Positions 8,346 to 15,532 of a stretch of DNA of 64,000 nucleotides are shown here, piece by piece. The notes under the pieces were generated by a model. That model ran no database searches. It was not told the DNA's origin and was given only the letters and a program-made list of their open reading frames with translations. The stretch is taken from the NCBI RefSeq assembly GCF_016458275.1, contig NZ_JAEMHM010000005.1, positions 1 through 64,000 of the forward strand. Direction: 5' to 3'. The position numbers were made by a program, and so were the translations under genes. Each line of letters starts with the position of its first letter. The first letter of the stretch is position 1. The DNA comes from Geomesophilobacter sediminis. Its GTDB lineage: Bacteria > Desulfobacterota > Desulfuromonadia > Geobacterales > Geobacteraceae.

Positions 8346-8410
8346 CGCAGTTACCTGTCGAGAAGGCAAGGATAGCTGTTTTAAGGTAGATGTCACAGGC
8401 AAAAAAAAAA

Positions 8411-8447
8411 GGCCGTTGCACCTGGGACAGTCCCAGGCGCAACGGCC
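8411..8447. terminator. Terminator of the integrase remnant
   Basis: A long interrupted stem (GGCCGTTGC ... GCAACGGCC with an inner CCTGGGA/TCCCAGG) is flanked by an A-tract on the left and T-tract on the right, so it can act on either strand. A degraded version is seen near 8020-8070. Confidence 0.8.
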
Positions 8448-8457
8448 TTTTTCACTT

Positions 8458-8928
8458 CTACTTCACGCCGTACGATGACGGCGAGCGGTCTTCACCGTGG
8501 CCAAGATCGGCCATAATCTCCTCTTTGGTCGCGCCATCGGCGCTCATTTCTCTGGCGTGAAGGTGGCGCTCACCATGCATGTTGGCGTTGTTCTCCCGCG
8601 TACCACCGAGCGCCCGCCACTCATTCCTTTGCGCATCGTAGGCCTCCTTCAACGTCATCTCTGGCGGGATGATCCGTCCGGTTCCGCTACCCAAGCTTTT
8701 AGAGGTTTCTTGAGCCAGCTTGACGGCTTCGGTCTTCCTTTCATTGTCGATGGGCAGGAGCCTCGGTCGGCCGCCCTTGGCCCCTTCTACCGAGAGGTGT
8801 TCCTTCCCGTCTTTCACCACCACTGCCGAAGTCATAAGGCTTTCCTTGGCCCGGAGGCCAAAGGCTTCCCTCAGGGCGTCAGCAGCCACCATAATCCTCG
8901 CAACCCCGAGCCCCTCGTGGTACCAGGC
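8458..8928 (-). pseudogene. C-terminal fragment of an Integrase_1-type recombinase
   Basis: The frame reads GLGVARI, then MVAADALREAFGLRAKESL, GAKGGRPRLLPI, ERHLHAREM and DLGHGEDR, which is the catalytic C-terminal part of the integrase family found on Proteobacterial plasmids and islands (Pfam Integrase_1 type, from memory). The ADALREAFGLR segment corresponds to the first active-site arginine region and GHGED to the final box. Upstream a TAG closes the frame and the N-terminal half is absent, so the protein cannot be functional. Open translation could start at the ATG at 8892 (144 aa), but no ribosome site is evident. Confidence 0.7.
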
Positions 8929-9252
8929 CTACACATTTGACAGGAGCTCCACTGCCTTCCGTGACCTACTTACATTCCCGGTGATATCACATAAAATCCT
9001 GGAATAAAAAAAGACTTTAATTGGTGAAACTTATTGAAGAGTTATGTGAATGGTGTAACTCAGGAAGGGATTAAGGGGACTGCGCTTAACGGGGTGAATT
9101 CTCGGAGGGCTTAGGCGGACAGGCACTGTTAATGTGAAGAGAACGCGGAACACGTACTAAAAGGGGGACTGGCACCGGAAATGCCAGTCCCCTCTGGCCG
9201 TTGAAAATGGAAAAGGCACTCAGTAGAAACCGAGTGCCTTTTGATTATATTG
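8929..9252. other. Gene-free island-end segment
   Basis: No gene is seen. The segment parallels 3299-3749: acacatttgaca near its start, an aatgtgaagagaa motif, an 11-bp perfect hairpin (9164-9192, GGGGACTGGCA / TGCCAGTCCCC), a second hairpin GGCACTC/GAGTGCC (9215-9238) followed by tttt, and then the tRNA scar. Confidence 0.5.
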
Positions 9253-9274
9253 TTGCGGGGATAGGATTTGAACC
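9253..9274 (-). repeat. Short tRNA-fMet fragment (att scar 3)
   Basis: Only 22 bp of the tRNA 3' end remain (ttgcggggataggatttgaa plus cc), lacking the terminal CCA complement and everything beyond the T loop. The position after the terminator hairpin is the same as for the longer scars, so a partly deleted attachment site is the likeliest reading. Confidence 0.6.
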
Positions 9275-9335
9275 GCAGCAACTTCACGTCGACCGGATTT
9301 ACCTGACGAGCCCCCCCCTGGCAAGCCGTGTCCTC

Positions 9336-10052
9336 CTACCACCTTCCGACGTGGGCGCCACCATCCACGTGGAGTATTTCCCCGGTTACCTGCCCCGCCT
9401 GCGCCAAGTAAAGAACGGCATCGGTGATGTCCTTGACGCTCCCGATGCATCCCATGGGCTGCAATCCCCTGAGAGCTTCCTTGGGATCCCCCTGGTGGAG
9501 CGGTGTGTCCACGACGCCGGGGGCCACGGCGTTGAAGCGGATACCTTCTTTTGCGTACTCCATAGCGAGGCTCCGGATCACCGCATTGAGCCCCCCCTTG
9601 GTGAGCATCGAAACCGAGGCATTCACACCGGCGATCGGGTTGTCGGCGAGGGCCGCGGTGATGCTCACCACACACCCCGATTTCTGTTTCAGCATCTGTT
9701 GCACGGCGAACTGGGTAATGTAGATGAATCCCAGCAGGTTGACCGAAGCGAGAGAGGAGAAGTCGTCGCTGGTGAACTCGGTGAAAGGCTTCGTGTAGAA
9801 TATTCCGGCGCTGGTCACCAAAACGTCTATGGTCCCGAAGTTCTTGGTCGCCGCCTCGACGACCTCGGCAGCGGTCTCCTGCTTGCCGATATCACCGTCA
9901 ACAAGAATAAGGCTGGTTGAAGCCGTCAACGATTGGCTGACATTACGTGACGTCGCGACGACGTTGTAGCCCTGTTTCAGGAAGGCCTCGGTCACTCCCG
10001 CGCCGATCCCGCCCGATGCTCCCGTGACAATTACCGTCTTCCTGTCCGACAT
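9336..10052 (-). CDS. SDR-family oxidoreductase-like protein lacking the catalytic Tyr
   Basis: A 238-aa Rossmann-fold short-chain dehydrogenase. The cofactor motif TGASGGIG is at 10-17, followed by VLVTSAGIF (NAG-type motif) and the active-site Ser in VSITAAL. The usual YxxxK reads SMLTK, so the proton-donating tyrosine is serine while the lysine is kept. The C-terminal GEILHVDGG is normal. The start follows GGAGG, 5 nt upstream. A subfamily with the same loss is known to me from many bacteria, so it may bind cofactor with altered chemistry. It is 60 bp downstream of the P460 gene on the same strand, so co-transcription is likely. Confidence 0.85.
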   Translation of the reverse strand: MSDRKTVIVTGASGGIGAGVTEAFLKQGYNVVATSRNVSQSLTASTSLILVDGDIGKQETAAEVVEAATKNFGTIDVLVTSAGIFYTKPFTEFTSDDFSSLASVNLLGFIYITQFAVQQMLKQKSGCVVSITAALADNPIAGVNASVSMLTKGGLNAVIRSLAMEYAKEGIRFNAVAPGVVDTPLHQGDPKEALRGLQPMGCIGSVKDITDAVLYLAQAGQVTGEILHVDGGAHVGRW

Positions 10053-10112
10053 AGAGCCTCCAGTTAGGTGATGAAACAAGGTCACAGTTCCCCATTGGCA
10101 ACTCCCCACCGT

Positions 10113-10709
10113 CTACCTCTTGCTGTATCCCGTAAAGACGTAGTCCTGTCCCTTCACTATGGTGTGGCACGCGAACCCGCACTTGGCGTTGTTTCCCTGC
10201 GGCGGTTTGTCAGCCATGGTGCCGGGCCTGAAGGTATCGGTTGCAGCGTCGTATTCAAACGCGGCCCATCCCCACCCGCCGCTGTCCGCGAACCTCTTGC
10301 TGTCCTTCACCATGAAGTCGACGTCGTGTTGGATCCCCGGAACCGTCGCCGCGGGGAACTTCTCCATCTTTATCGGGTTCCAATGGATCTTCGCCATCTT
10401 CGAGCCGTCGGGGAAAGCTTTGCCGTTGCCGGGAACGCCCGCACGGTAAGCCTCGATCGTTTCAGGATTAGCGACGATCGCGGCAATCAGGCCGTGATCC
10501 TCACTGATGGAGACAACCGTCCAGTCTTCGTATCCCCTGCACTCGGAAAACGCGATCCCATTGGGCACCTTCAGCATGTATTTGTCCTGCGCGGAAATAG
10601 CCACACCGCCCAGGACAGCGAGTACTGCCCCAAGGACCACGAGTGCCAGAATGCGTTTGAACTTCGCCCTGCGTGCCGTCGCTGCCGAATTGCCGCTCGG
10701 TGCATTCAT
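10113..10709 (-). CDS. Cytochrome P460-family haem protein
   Basis: A 198-aa exported protein. A basic N-terminus and hydrophobic segment (LALVVLGAVLAVLGGVAI) form a signal peptide or anchor. The C-terminal CGFACHT is a CxxCH site for covalent haem c, and the FSECRGYEDWTVVSI region is typical of the P460 fold. P460 proteins oxidise hydroxylamine or detoxify NO-type compounds in the periplasm; the substrate here is unknown. It is upstream of the SDR gene and divergent from the DJ-1/VOC gene, with a 295-bp intergenic region that holds a TTGACC element near 10909 and a GTTAAC-ATTAAC motif near 10932 as possible promoter or operator. Confidence 0.85.
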   Translation of the reverse strand: MNAPSGNSAATARRAKFKRILALVVLGAVLAVLGGVAISAQDKYMLKVPNGIAFSECRGYEDWTVVSISEDHGLIAAIVANPETIEAYRAGVPGNGKAFPDGSKMAKIHWNPIKMEKFPAATVPGIQHDVDFMVKDSKRFADSGGWGWAAFEYDAATDTFRPGTMADKPPQGNNAKCGFACHTIVKGQDYVFTGYSKR

Positions 10710-11004
10710 TGGTAACCTCCCTGGTGATGAGTTGGTTGCGCCCCCTTCGTTTTACCCTGTCCCGCTCCCCCGCGCATGTCGAGCCATGAAACCAGCGGTA
10801 CCGTATGAGACCCCGGCGAGGAGTTCCTACAAGGTAAAACGCCCTACCTGAAAGTCAATTGTCGGAGAAGCCCCTTACCACGTGGGGGAGCTCCGGATAC
10901 AAGGGATGTTGACCTCTATCCCCGCAGTTATGTTAACATTAACCAATAGTTGTAAGGCGCGCTTATCCAGGAGGAGTACCAAAGAAAAGCAAAGGAGATA
11001 GATC

Positions 11005-12144
11005 GTGAAAATACTTATGGTGCTTACATCCCACGATCAACTGGGCGATACGGGCCGCAAGACCGGCTTCTGGCTTGAGGAGTTCGCGGCCCCTTACTAT
11101 GTGTTCAAGGACGCTGGTGTCGAGCTTACGCTTGCTTCACCGAAAGGCGGGCAGCCCCCGCTCGATCCAGTGAGCGATTTGCCGGAGAATCAGACCCCGG
11201 CGATGACGCGTTTCAAAAAGGACCAGGCGGCGCAAAATGCTCTCGCCAACACGGTCAAACTGGCGGACCAGAAGGCGGAAGAGTTCGACACCGTTTTCTA
11301 TCCTGGCGGCCACGGCCCGATGTGGGATCTCGCGGAGAGCCCGGTGTCGATCACGCTTCTGGAGTCCTTCTACAATTCGGGCAAGCCAATCGCATTGGTG
11401 TGCCATTCACCCGGGGTGCTGCGCCACGTTACCTACCAAGGCGCTCCGCTGGTGAAAGGGAAACACGTCACCGGTTTCACGAACGGCGAGGAAGAGCAGG
11501 TGCAGCTCACCAAGGTTGTGCCGTTTCTGGTCGAAAATGAGCTGCTAGGGCTGGGCGCCATATTCGAGAAGAAAGCGAACTGGCAGCCTTTTGTCATCAC
11601 TGACGGCCGTCTCATTACTGGCCAGAACCCCGCGTCGTCGACGTCAGCGGCTCAAGCGCTTCTGAAGCTCATGACGGCATCGGAAGCGGAGTCCACAGTG
11701 AACGCCGTACAAATCGAACAGAAGAGCTACGAAATGCCTCCACGGGATGGGATCAGCATCGCGCATTTTCTCACCGTCACCAACATCGAGCGATCCGCCC
11801 GCTACTATGAGAAAGTCTTCGGCGCCCGCATCCTCAGCCTGGGCGACGGTAACGCGCCCGGGTACCTTCAGCTCGCCAATATCTGGATCATTTTGAACGT
11901 CGGGGGCGGACCTACGCAGGACAAGCCGACCGTAACGCTCAGCGTTCCCGACCCGGATCGCATCAGCAGCTTTTTGAATTTCCGGGTTGCGGATATTCGA
12001 GCGTGCTACAAGTTATGGGAGAGTCGAGGAGCCGAATTCATCACGGAACCGATCCGCAAGTACGGGGAGTTGCGCTGCTACATCCGCGATCCGGACGGTT
12101 ACCTTATTGAAGTCGGGCAAAGCACCGACCTCCAGTACGGCTAA
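11005..12144 (+). CDS. DJ-1/PfpI (Hsp31-like) amidase domain fused to a VOC domain
   Basis: A 379-aa fusion. Residues 1-225 are a DJ-1/PfpI domain: FWLEE gives the conserved glutamate, YPGGHGPMWDL the oxyanion region, and VCHSPG the nucleophile elbow with C133. Residues about 250-375 form a glyoxalase/VOC domain (HFLTVTNIERSARYYEKVF, ending in IRDPDGYLIEVGQ). Hsp31-type enzymes convert methylglyoxal to lactate without cofactor, and VOC domains often handle related aldehydes, so a carbonyl-detoxification role is plausible. The GTG start follows AAGGAGA. Fusion of the two is unusual. The gene is cargo of the module between att scars at 9253 and 12219. Confidence 0.85.
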   Translation: MKILMVLTSHDQLGDTGRKTGFWLEEFAAPYYVFKDAGVELTLASPKGGQPPLDPVSDLPENQTPAMTRFKKDQAAQNALANTVKLADQKAEEFDTVFYPGGHGPMWDLAESPVSITLLESFYNSGKPIALVCHSPGVLRHVTYQGAPLVKGKHVTGFTNGEEEQVQLTKVVPFLVENELLGLGAIFEKKANWQPFVITDGRLITGQNPASSTSAAQALLKLMTASEAESTVNAVQIEQKSYEMPPRDGISIAHFLTVTNIERSARYYEKVFGARILSLGDGNAPGYLQLANIWIILNVGGGPTQDKPTVTLSVPDPDRISSFLNFRVADIRACYKLWESRGAEFITEPIRKYGELRCYIRDPDGYLIEVGQSTDLQYG

Positions 12145-12182
12145 AGGCAATTGCGGCAAAACGGGGGGTGAAAACTGAAAAA

Positions 12183-12206
12183 GGCACCCGGTCGGAACCG
12201 GGTGCC
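12183..12206 (+). terminator. Island-end terminator hairpin, copy 3
   Basis: The stem GGCACCCGGT / ACCGGGTGCC followed by tttt is identical to copy 2 at 3714. It can end the DJ-1/VOC transcript. Confidence 0.8.
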
Positions 12207-12218
12207 TTTTAATAGTTT

Positions 12219-12263
12219 TGGTTGCGGGGATAGGATTTGAACCTATGACCTTCGGGTTATGAG
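12219..12263 (-). repeat. tRNA-fMet 3'-end fragment (att scar 4)
   Basis: A 45-bp copy of the tRNA 3' end, ending one base into the shared anticodon arm. It is the nearest scar to the intact tRNA and would be the distal attachment site of the tRNA-proximal element (12264-20058). On its right the minus strand contains the frame SPGTLEILVNM then a stop at 12318, resembling the PEKLVNM tail beside scars 1 and 2. Confidence 0.85.
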
Positions 12264-12375
12264 AACGATTTTTGGGGGCCATGCACAAGAAAAACCAATA
12301 ATTTCAAACATCATATATCACATGTTCACCAAAATTTCCAGCGTTCCAGGGGAATTTTTAGGGGAAGCTCGTGGG

Positions 12376-13020
12376 TTATTTCCACTCAAACCCAGTTCGC
12401 CAGTGACATGATGACGGATGACACCTGTGAACAAGCCTGACACAATTAGGCAGTTTGCAGGTTTCGGTTATTGCCTTATCAACAATTGCCCTGAGGTTTT
12501 TTGTTCCTTTAGTGCAACAGTTAACAACTATATCGCCTTCGTTACAATATGAATTAAGTCTTTGGCAAAAATCATTCATGCCACCGTGTTCCCATAATTT
12601 CAAAAATGTGTCATCTCTGATGATACTAATATCTTTTCCCATTGAGCACTGAAATTGAATAACATTCATCAATATCAGTGAATATTTTTGCTGATTCAGA
12701 ATGATATCATTTGGATTTGAGTTCAATGCAGAGCTAACAAACCGTATTATGTTTCTGCCAGTCACACCGTTTGCAGGCCCTATTGGTTTTTTCGTTAACG
12801 TGCAGTACTCCTTTTTGTGAGGACTTTCCAGTATTAATATCAATTTGTTACAACAACCATCAACAGCAGAAACCTCTCTTCTCACAAAATCAGTATCTTC
12901 AAACGTATAAACTGAATGCTCGTTTTTTTTAATATCTCCGACGTACTGATCCGGGCACGGCAGCACAGGTACATTACTACTAACTTTCAGTGCATTAAAT
13001 ATGCTAGACAATGTCGACAT
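12376..13020 (-). CDS. Unknown protein, possibly UDG-superfamily-like
   Basis: A 214-aa AT-rich protein with no assigned family. LILILESPHKKEY followed by GPANGVTGRN recalls the first motif of uracil-DNA-glycosylase-fold proteins, and RLVHRCHPSS near the C-terminus recalls their His motif; this is a pattern impression only. Several cysteines (VNCCTKG, VDGCC) are present. It sits next to the att scar, where elements often carry defence or accessory genes, and starts 2 bp beyond the stop of the lipoprotein gene, so the two are co-transcribed. Confidence 0.55.
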   Translation of the reverse strand: MSTLSSIFNALKVSSNVPVLPCPDQYVGDIKKNEHSVYTFEDTDFVRREVSAVDGCCNKLILILESPHKKEYCTLTKKPIGPANGVTGRNIIRFVSSALNSNPNDIILNQQKYSLILMNVIQFQCSMGKDISIIRDDTFLKLWEHGGMNDFCQRLNSYCNEGDIVVNCCTKGTKNLRAIVDKAITETCKLPNCVRLVHRCHPSSCHWRTGFEWK

Positions 13021-13022
13021 TT

Positions 13023-13418
13023 TTACGGAGCGAATCCTCGAAATAGATTAATATTGGTAGTATCGGTGACATCACGGGATACCACTGAAAACTTGTTTAT
13101 TGCAAAAAAGTAATTCTTGTAGCCTGTATACCCGCCAAAACGGTTTTTTGCATTAACATTACAATAGATGAGCCACCCAAAATTAGGCGTCCCACCCAAA
13201 GGATCATCCCTTAGCCAGCCTTTACGGATATCATCAGAACATGCCAGTTTCAGAGAATCAGGATCAATCAAGACCAAACTGAGGTACTGTTTAACTTTTT
13301 GCATAGCCTCTTCTTTGGAGGGTTGTGGCCCATAATCGGCCTTCATCATAGCTTCCCGAGACACGGCACAGGCAGACAAAAGTAAGCAAGCGATAATAAC
13401 AGATAAAAGCCTTACCAT
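13023..13418 (-). CDS. Small lipoprotein of unknown function
   Basis: A 131-aa lipoprotein. VRLLSVIIACLLLSAC is the signal with its lipobox cysteine, followed by a soluble domain of about 110 residues with aromatic repeats (RFGGYTGYKNYFFAI). The start at MVRLLS is preferred because AAAGGAGAG lies just upstream. It is the first gene of a two-gene unit with the unknown protein at 12376. The function is not known. Confidence 0.7.
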   Translation of the reverse strand: MVRLLSVIIACLLLSACAVSREAMMKADYGPQPSKEEAMQKVKQYLSLVLIDPDSLKLACSDDIRKGWLRDDPLGGTPNFGWLIYCNVNAKNRFGGYTGYKNYFFAINKFSVVSRDVTDTTNINLFRGFAP

Positions 13419-13922
13419 AACCGTCTCTCCTTTTAGTGACAGCTTTGACTTCTTACCCAAAGCAAAGTTTAATTAGCCCGAGACAATATCCATAACATTT
13501 AGGGCTCTTAACTTAGCTCGAATAACCCGAAATTGCAAGTACCTTCTCACTATTAATAGGCATCGCAACTTCAGCAGAAAGCGCAGAAGGGTGCCCCCCC
13601 TGCGCTTTCGTTATCCCGACTATCTACCGCTGCTGCTTACAGCCCCGCGTCCAGAGCGGCGGCATGATGCCGTGGGCGTCCCTGGCAGCATCAGGGACGT
13701 GGAAACCTATGTTCGAGCCGCCATTGCGGCTGACAATCCTCGTTAGATCCTTCCGTCATCAGACGGCGGGGTCTGGCCTTGCTCCCCGATTCGCACCCAT
13801 TCGCTTCCGCGAGGCTGGCACTGTTCACGCCTCCAGGATCGTCGCCCACGACAGACCCTGAACAAAGTGTCCTTCCATGCTATGACAATACGACCTACCG
13901 CAAGAAAAACATCCGCCTTTCG
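13419..13922. other. Gene-free stretch with hairpins
   Basis: No gene is supported. A perfect 10-bp inverted repeat (GAAAGCGCAG / CTGCGCTTTC, 13577-13609) may be a terminator without a T-tract. A second structured area around 13640-13740 has several short inverted repeats. Confidence 0.5.
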
Positions 13923-14810
13923 TTACAGGTAGTATTCAAGGACATCCGATCTAAAATGCCCGAGGTTTTGACTACATACCGCCTTTGCGTCCGCGATACT
14001 GTACCCCATTTCCTGCAGAGCCGCGACTCGGTCCCTGGCCCAGCAGCCCCTGACCTGGTGACCGCCATCCGACCATCCGAGAACTCGGCGGCTCGCCGCT
14101 GAAAACGAGGCAGACCATGCCTGTCCCCCACCTACTGCATAGCAGCTTTTGTACCAAATCCCCCTGTCGACGATTATGACCGGCTCAGGCAGCCGCACCG
14201 CCTCAAGGCGCGCGGCGATATCCGCCGGGATCACCACCTCGCGGCAAAGCCCACCCTTCCCGACGACGGTGTACACGGGGCCATCCTGTCCTGCATGAAG
14301 ATCGGAACGCCACTCGCGATGTGTGCTGCGGGGTTGCTCCGAATCCTGCCGAAGGGTCAGCAATTCGTGGCTGCGTAGGCCGCAGCGCTGGATAATCTCC
14401 GTTGCCATGGCGTGAGGCGGCGACTGATGCTCACGGACCATCTGTAACTGCTCCTTTGTGTAGCGAGTTGCCGATTTGATCGTCTCTATCTCGCTCATAC
14501 CGCGCGGAAGCTGCTGTCCCAGGTGGATCTGGATGGCTTGCCTGTCTTTATCAAGCTGCTGCTGGCCGACTTCCTCGGACCTATGCGCAAGGTAGCGCAG
14601 CGCTTCTTCCCGTCCCACAGAGCGTAGATCGCCGAGGCGCTCTTCCTTGAGCCAGCTAGAAAAGGTGCCGAGCGTTTCAGCGTAAGTTCTTGCGGTTCCG
14701 AGACTGTGGACCATGCCGTCATCGCGGTTATCGTGGCGCGAAGATCCGATGGCCAGTTTCTGCCGGATGGCATGGTCAGCTTGAGCTTTAGGGCTTCGAA
14801 AGCTTGGCAT
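13923..14810 (-). CDS. Tyrosine recombinase of the island-integrase type
   Basis: A 295-aa recombinase. A SAM-like N-terminal domain (GTARTYAETLGTFSSWLKEE) is followed by the catalytic domain with the first arginine in CGLRSHELLTLR, a beta-hairpin around VVGKGGLCREVVIP, and a terminal LGHFRSDVLEYYL carrying the His/Tyr box. The middle second-arginine box is not obvious, so activity is uncertain. The ATG at 14810 is used; in-frame codons upstream are inside the preceding gene. It is related in style to the fragment at 8458 and differs from the large integrase at 18625, so the region has hosted at least two integrase classes. Confidence 0.75.
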   Translation of the reverse strand: MPSFRSPKAQADHAIRQKLAIGSSRHDNRDDGMVHSLGTARTYAETLGTFSSWLKEERLGDLRSVGREEALRYLAHRSEEVGQQQLDKDRQAIQIHLGQQLPRGMSEIETIKSATRYTKEQLQMVREHQSPPHAMATEIIQRCGLRSHELLTLRQDSEQPRSTHREWRSDLHAGQDGPVYTVVGKGGLCREVVIPADIAARLEAVRLPEPVIIVDRGIWYKSCYAVGGGQAWSASFSAASRRVLGWSDGGHQVRGCWARDRVAALQEMGYSIADAKAVCSQNLGHFRSDVLEYYL

Positions 14811-15045
14811 CATCCCTCCGCATTTCCGGCAGCTTGCGCAGGTAGCGCCAGACGGTACTGCCAGCGACCCGGCAGCGGTGAGTGCGCAGCCACGCCACCA
14901 GGTCGCCGATTGTAGCTCCCGCATTCCTTAGCGCCACAAGCTCAGCTCGAAACTGATCAAGCCGGCTCCTGTAGCGCCGTTGGCGCTTGATTACTTGTCG
15001 GCGGCTTCGTACCGCAGCCAGTTCATTAGGTAGCTCCGCTATCAT
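14788..15045 (-). CDS. Small HTH-like protein upstream of the recombinase
   Basis: An 85-aa basic protein: RSRLDQFRAELVALRNAGAT, then a GDLVAWLRTHRCRVAGSTVWRYL segment that looks like a helix-turn-helix. Similar short proteins precede this kind of recombinase on plasmids and islands. It overlaps the recombinase start by 23 bp, so coupling is likely and a role as directionality or regulatory factor is plausible. The start ATG has GGAGACGC upstream. Confidence 0.6.
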   Translation of the reverse strand: MIAELPNELAAVRSRRQVIKRQRRYRSRLDQFRAELVALRNAGATIGDLVAWLRTHRCRVAGSTVWRYLRKLPEMRRDDAKLSKP

Positions 15046-15089
15046 TGCGTCTCCTTCCTTGCGCTCTCATCGGTATTAGCAGCATCCAT

Positions 15090-15133
15090 GCCGCACTCGC
15101 TTTGTCGGCGTATGCTGACAGAGCGAGTGCGGC
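15090..15133. repeat. 44-bp inverted repeat upstream of the recombinase unit
   Basis: The arms GCCGCACTCGCTTTGTC and GACAGAGCGAGTGCGGC match at 16 of 17 positions around a 10-nt centre. It lies between divergent transcription units, 45 bp upstream of the 85-aa gene. It could be an operator, a recombinase accessory site or a transcript hairpin. Confidence 0.7.
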
Positions 15134-15352
15134 ACTACCGCTCTTGAACAATTTAATGTCAGAGGTGGCAAGAAATTGGCGAACACACCTGGGAAGCTGA
15201 ATTTTAATAGAACCGCCCCGCCAAAAATACGTCAACCACTGTGAATATCCTTAGGATCTGTACCAGTAAGAACGACTTTTCTTGCGTTCGGGACGATACC
15301 CTATAGCGCCACCTGGCATTGGGTGAAATTCGATATGCGGGAGAAGACTGTG

Positions 15353-15532
15353 ATGGAAAGATTATTAAACGAGCGAGAAACGGCATTCTTACTGGAAATG
15401 AGCGTGAGTTGGCTGCGGCAGCAACGGGCCGTTGGCACGGGTCCTGCCTTTGTCAAAATTGGCAGAGCGGTCCGGTACCGACCAGAAGACATAACACTTT
15501 GGATTGACACGAAATTTCTAGGAGGCAGGTAG
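15353..15532 (+). CDS. AlpA/excisionase-type HTH protein
   Basis: A 59-aa MerR-like HTH protein: LLNERETAFLLEMSVSWLRQ followed by GPAFVKIGRAVRYRPEDI, the classic short form found in AlpA regulators and excisionases. The start with GGGAGA 9 nt upstream is used; an ATG ten codons earlier is also open. Its stop codon abuts the ATG of the DUF927 gene, so the two form an operon. On elements of this sort such proteins activate excision or the replication module. Confidence 0.8.
   Translation: MERLLNERETAFLLEMSVSWLRQQRAVGTGPAFVKIGRAVRYRPEDITLWIDTKFLGGR

Noticed and set aside
13664-14102. Short plus-strand frames beside the recombinase
   Set aside because: They lack ribosome sites and partly overlap the recombinase 3' end in antisense.
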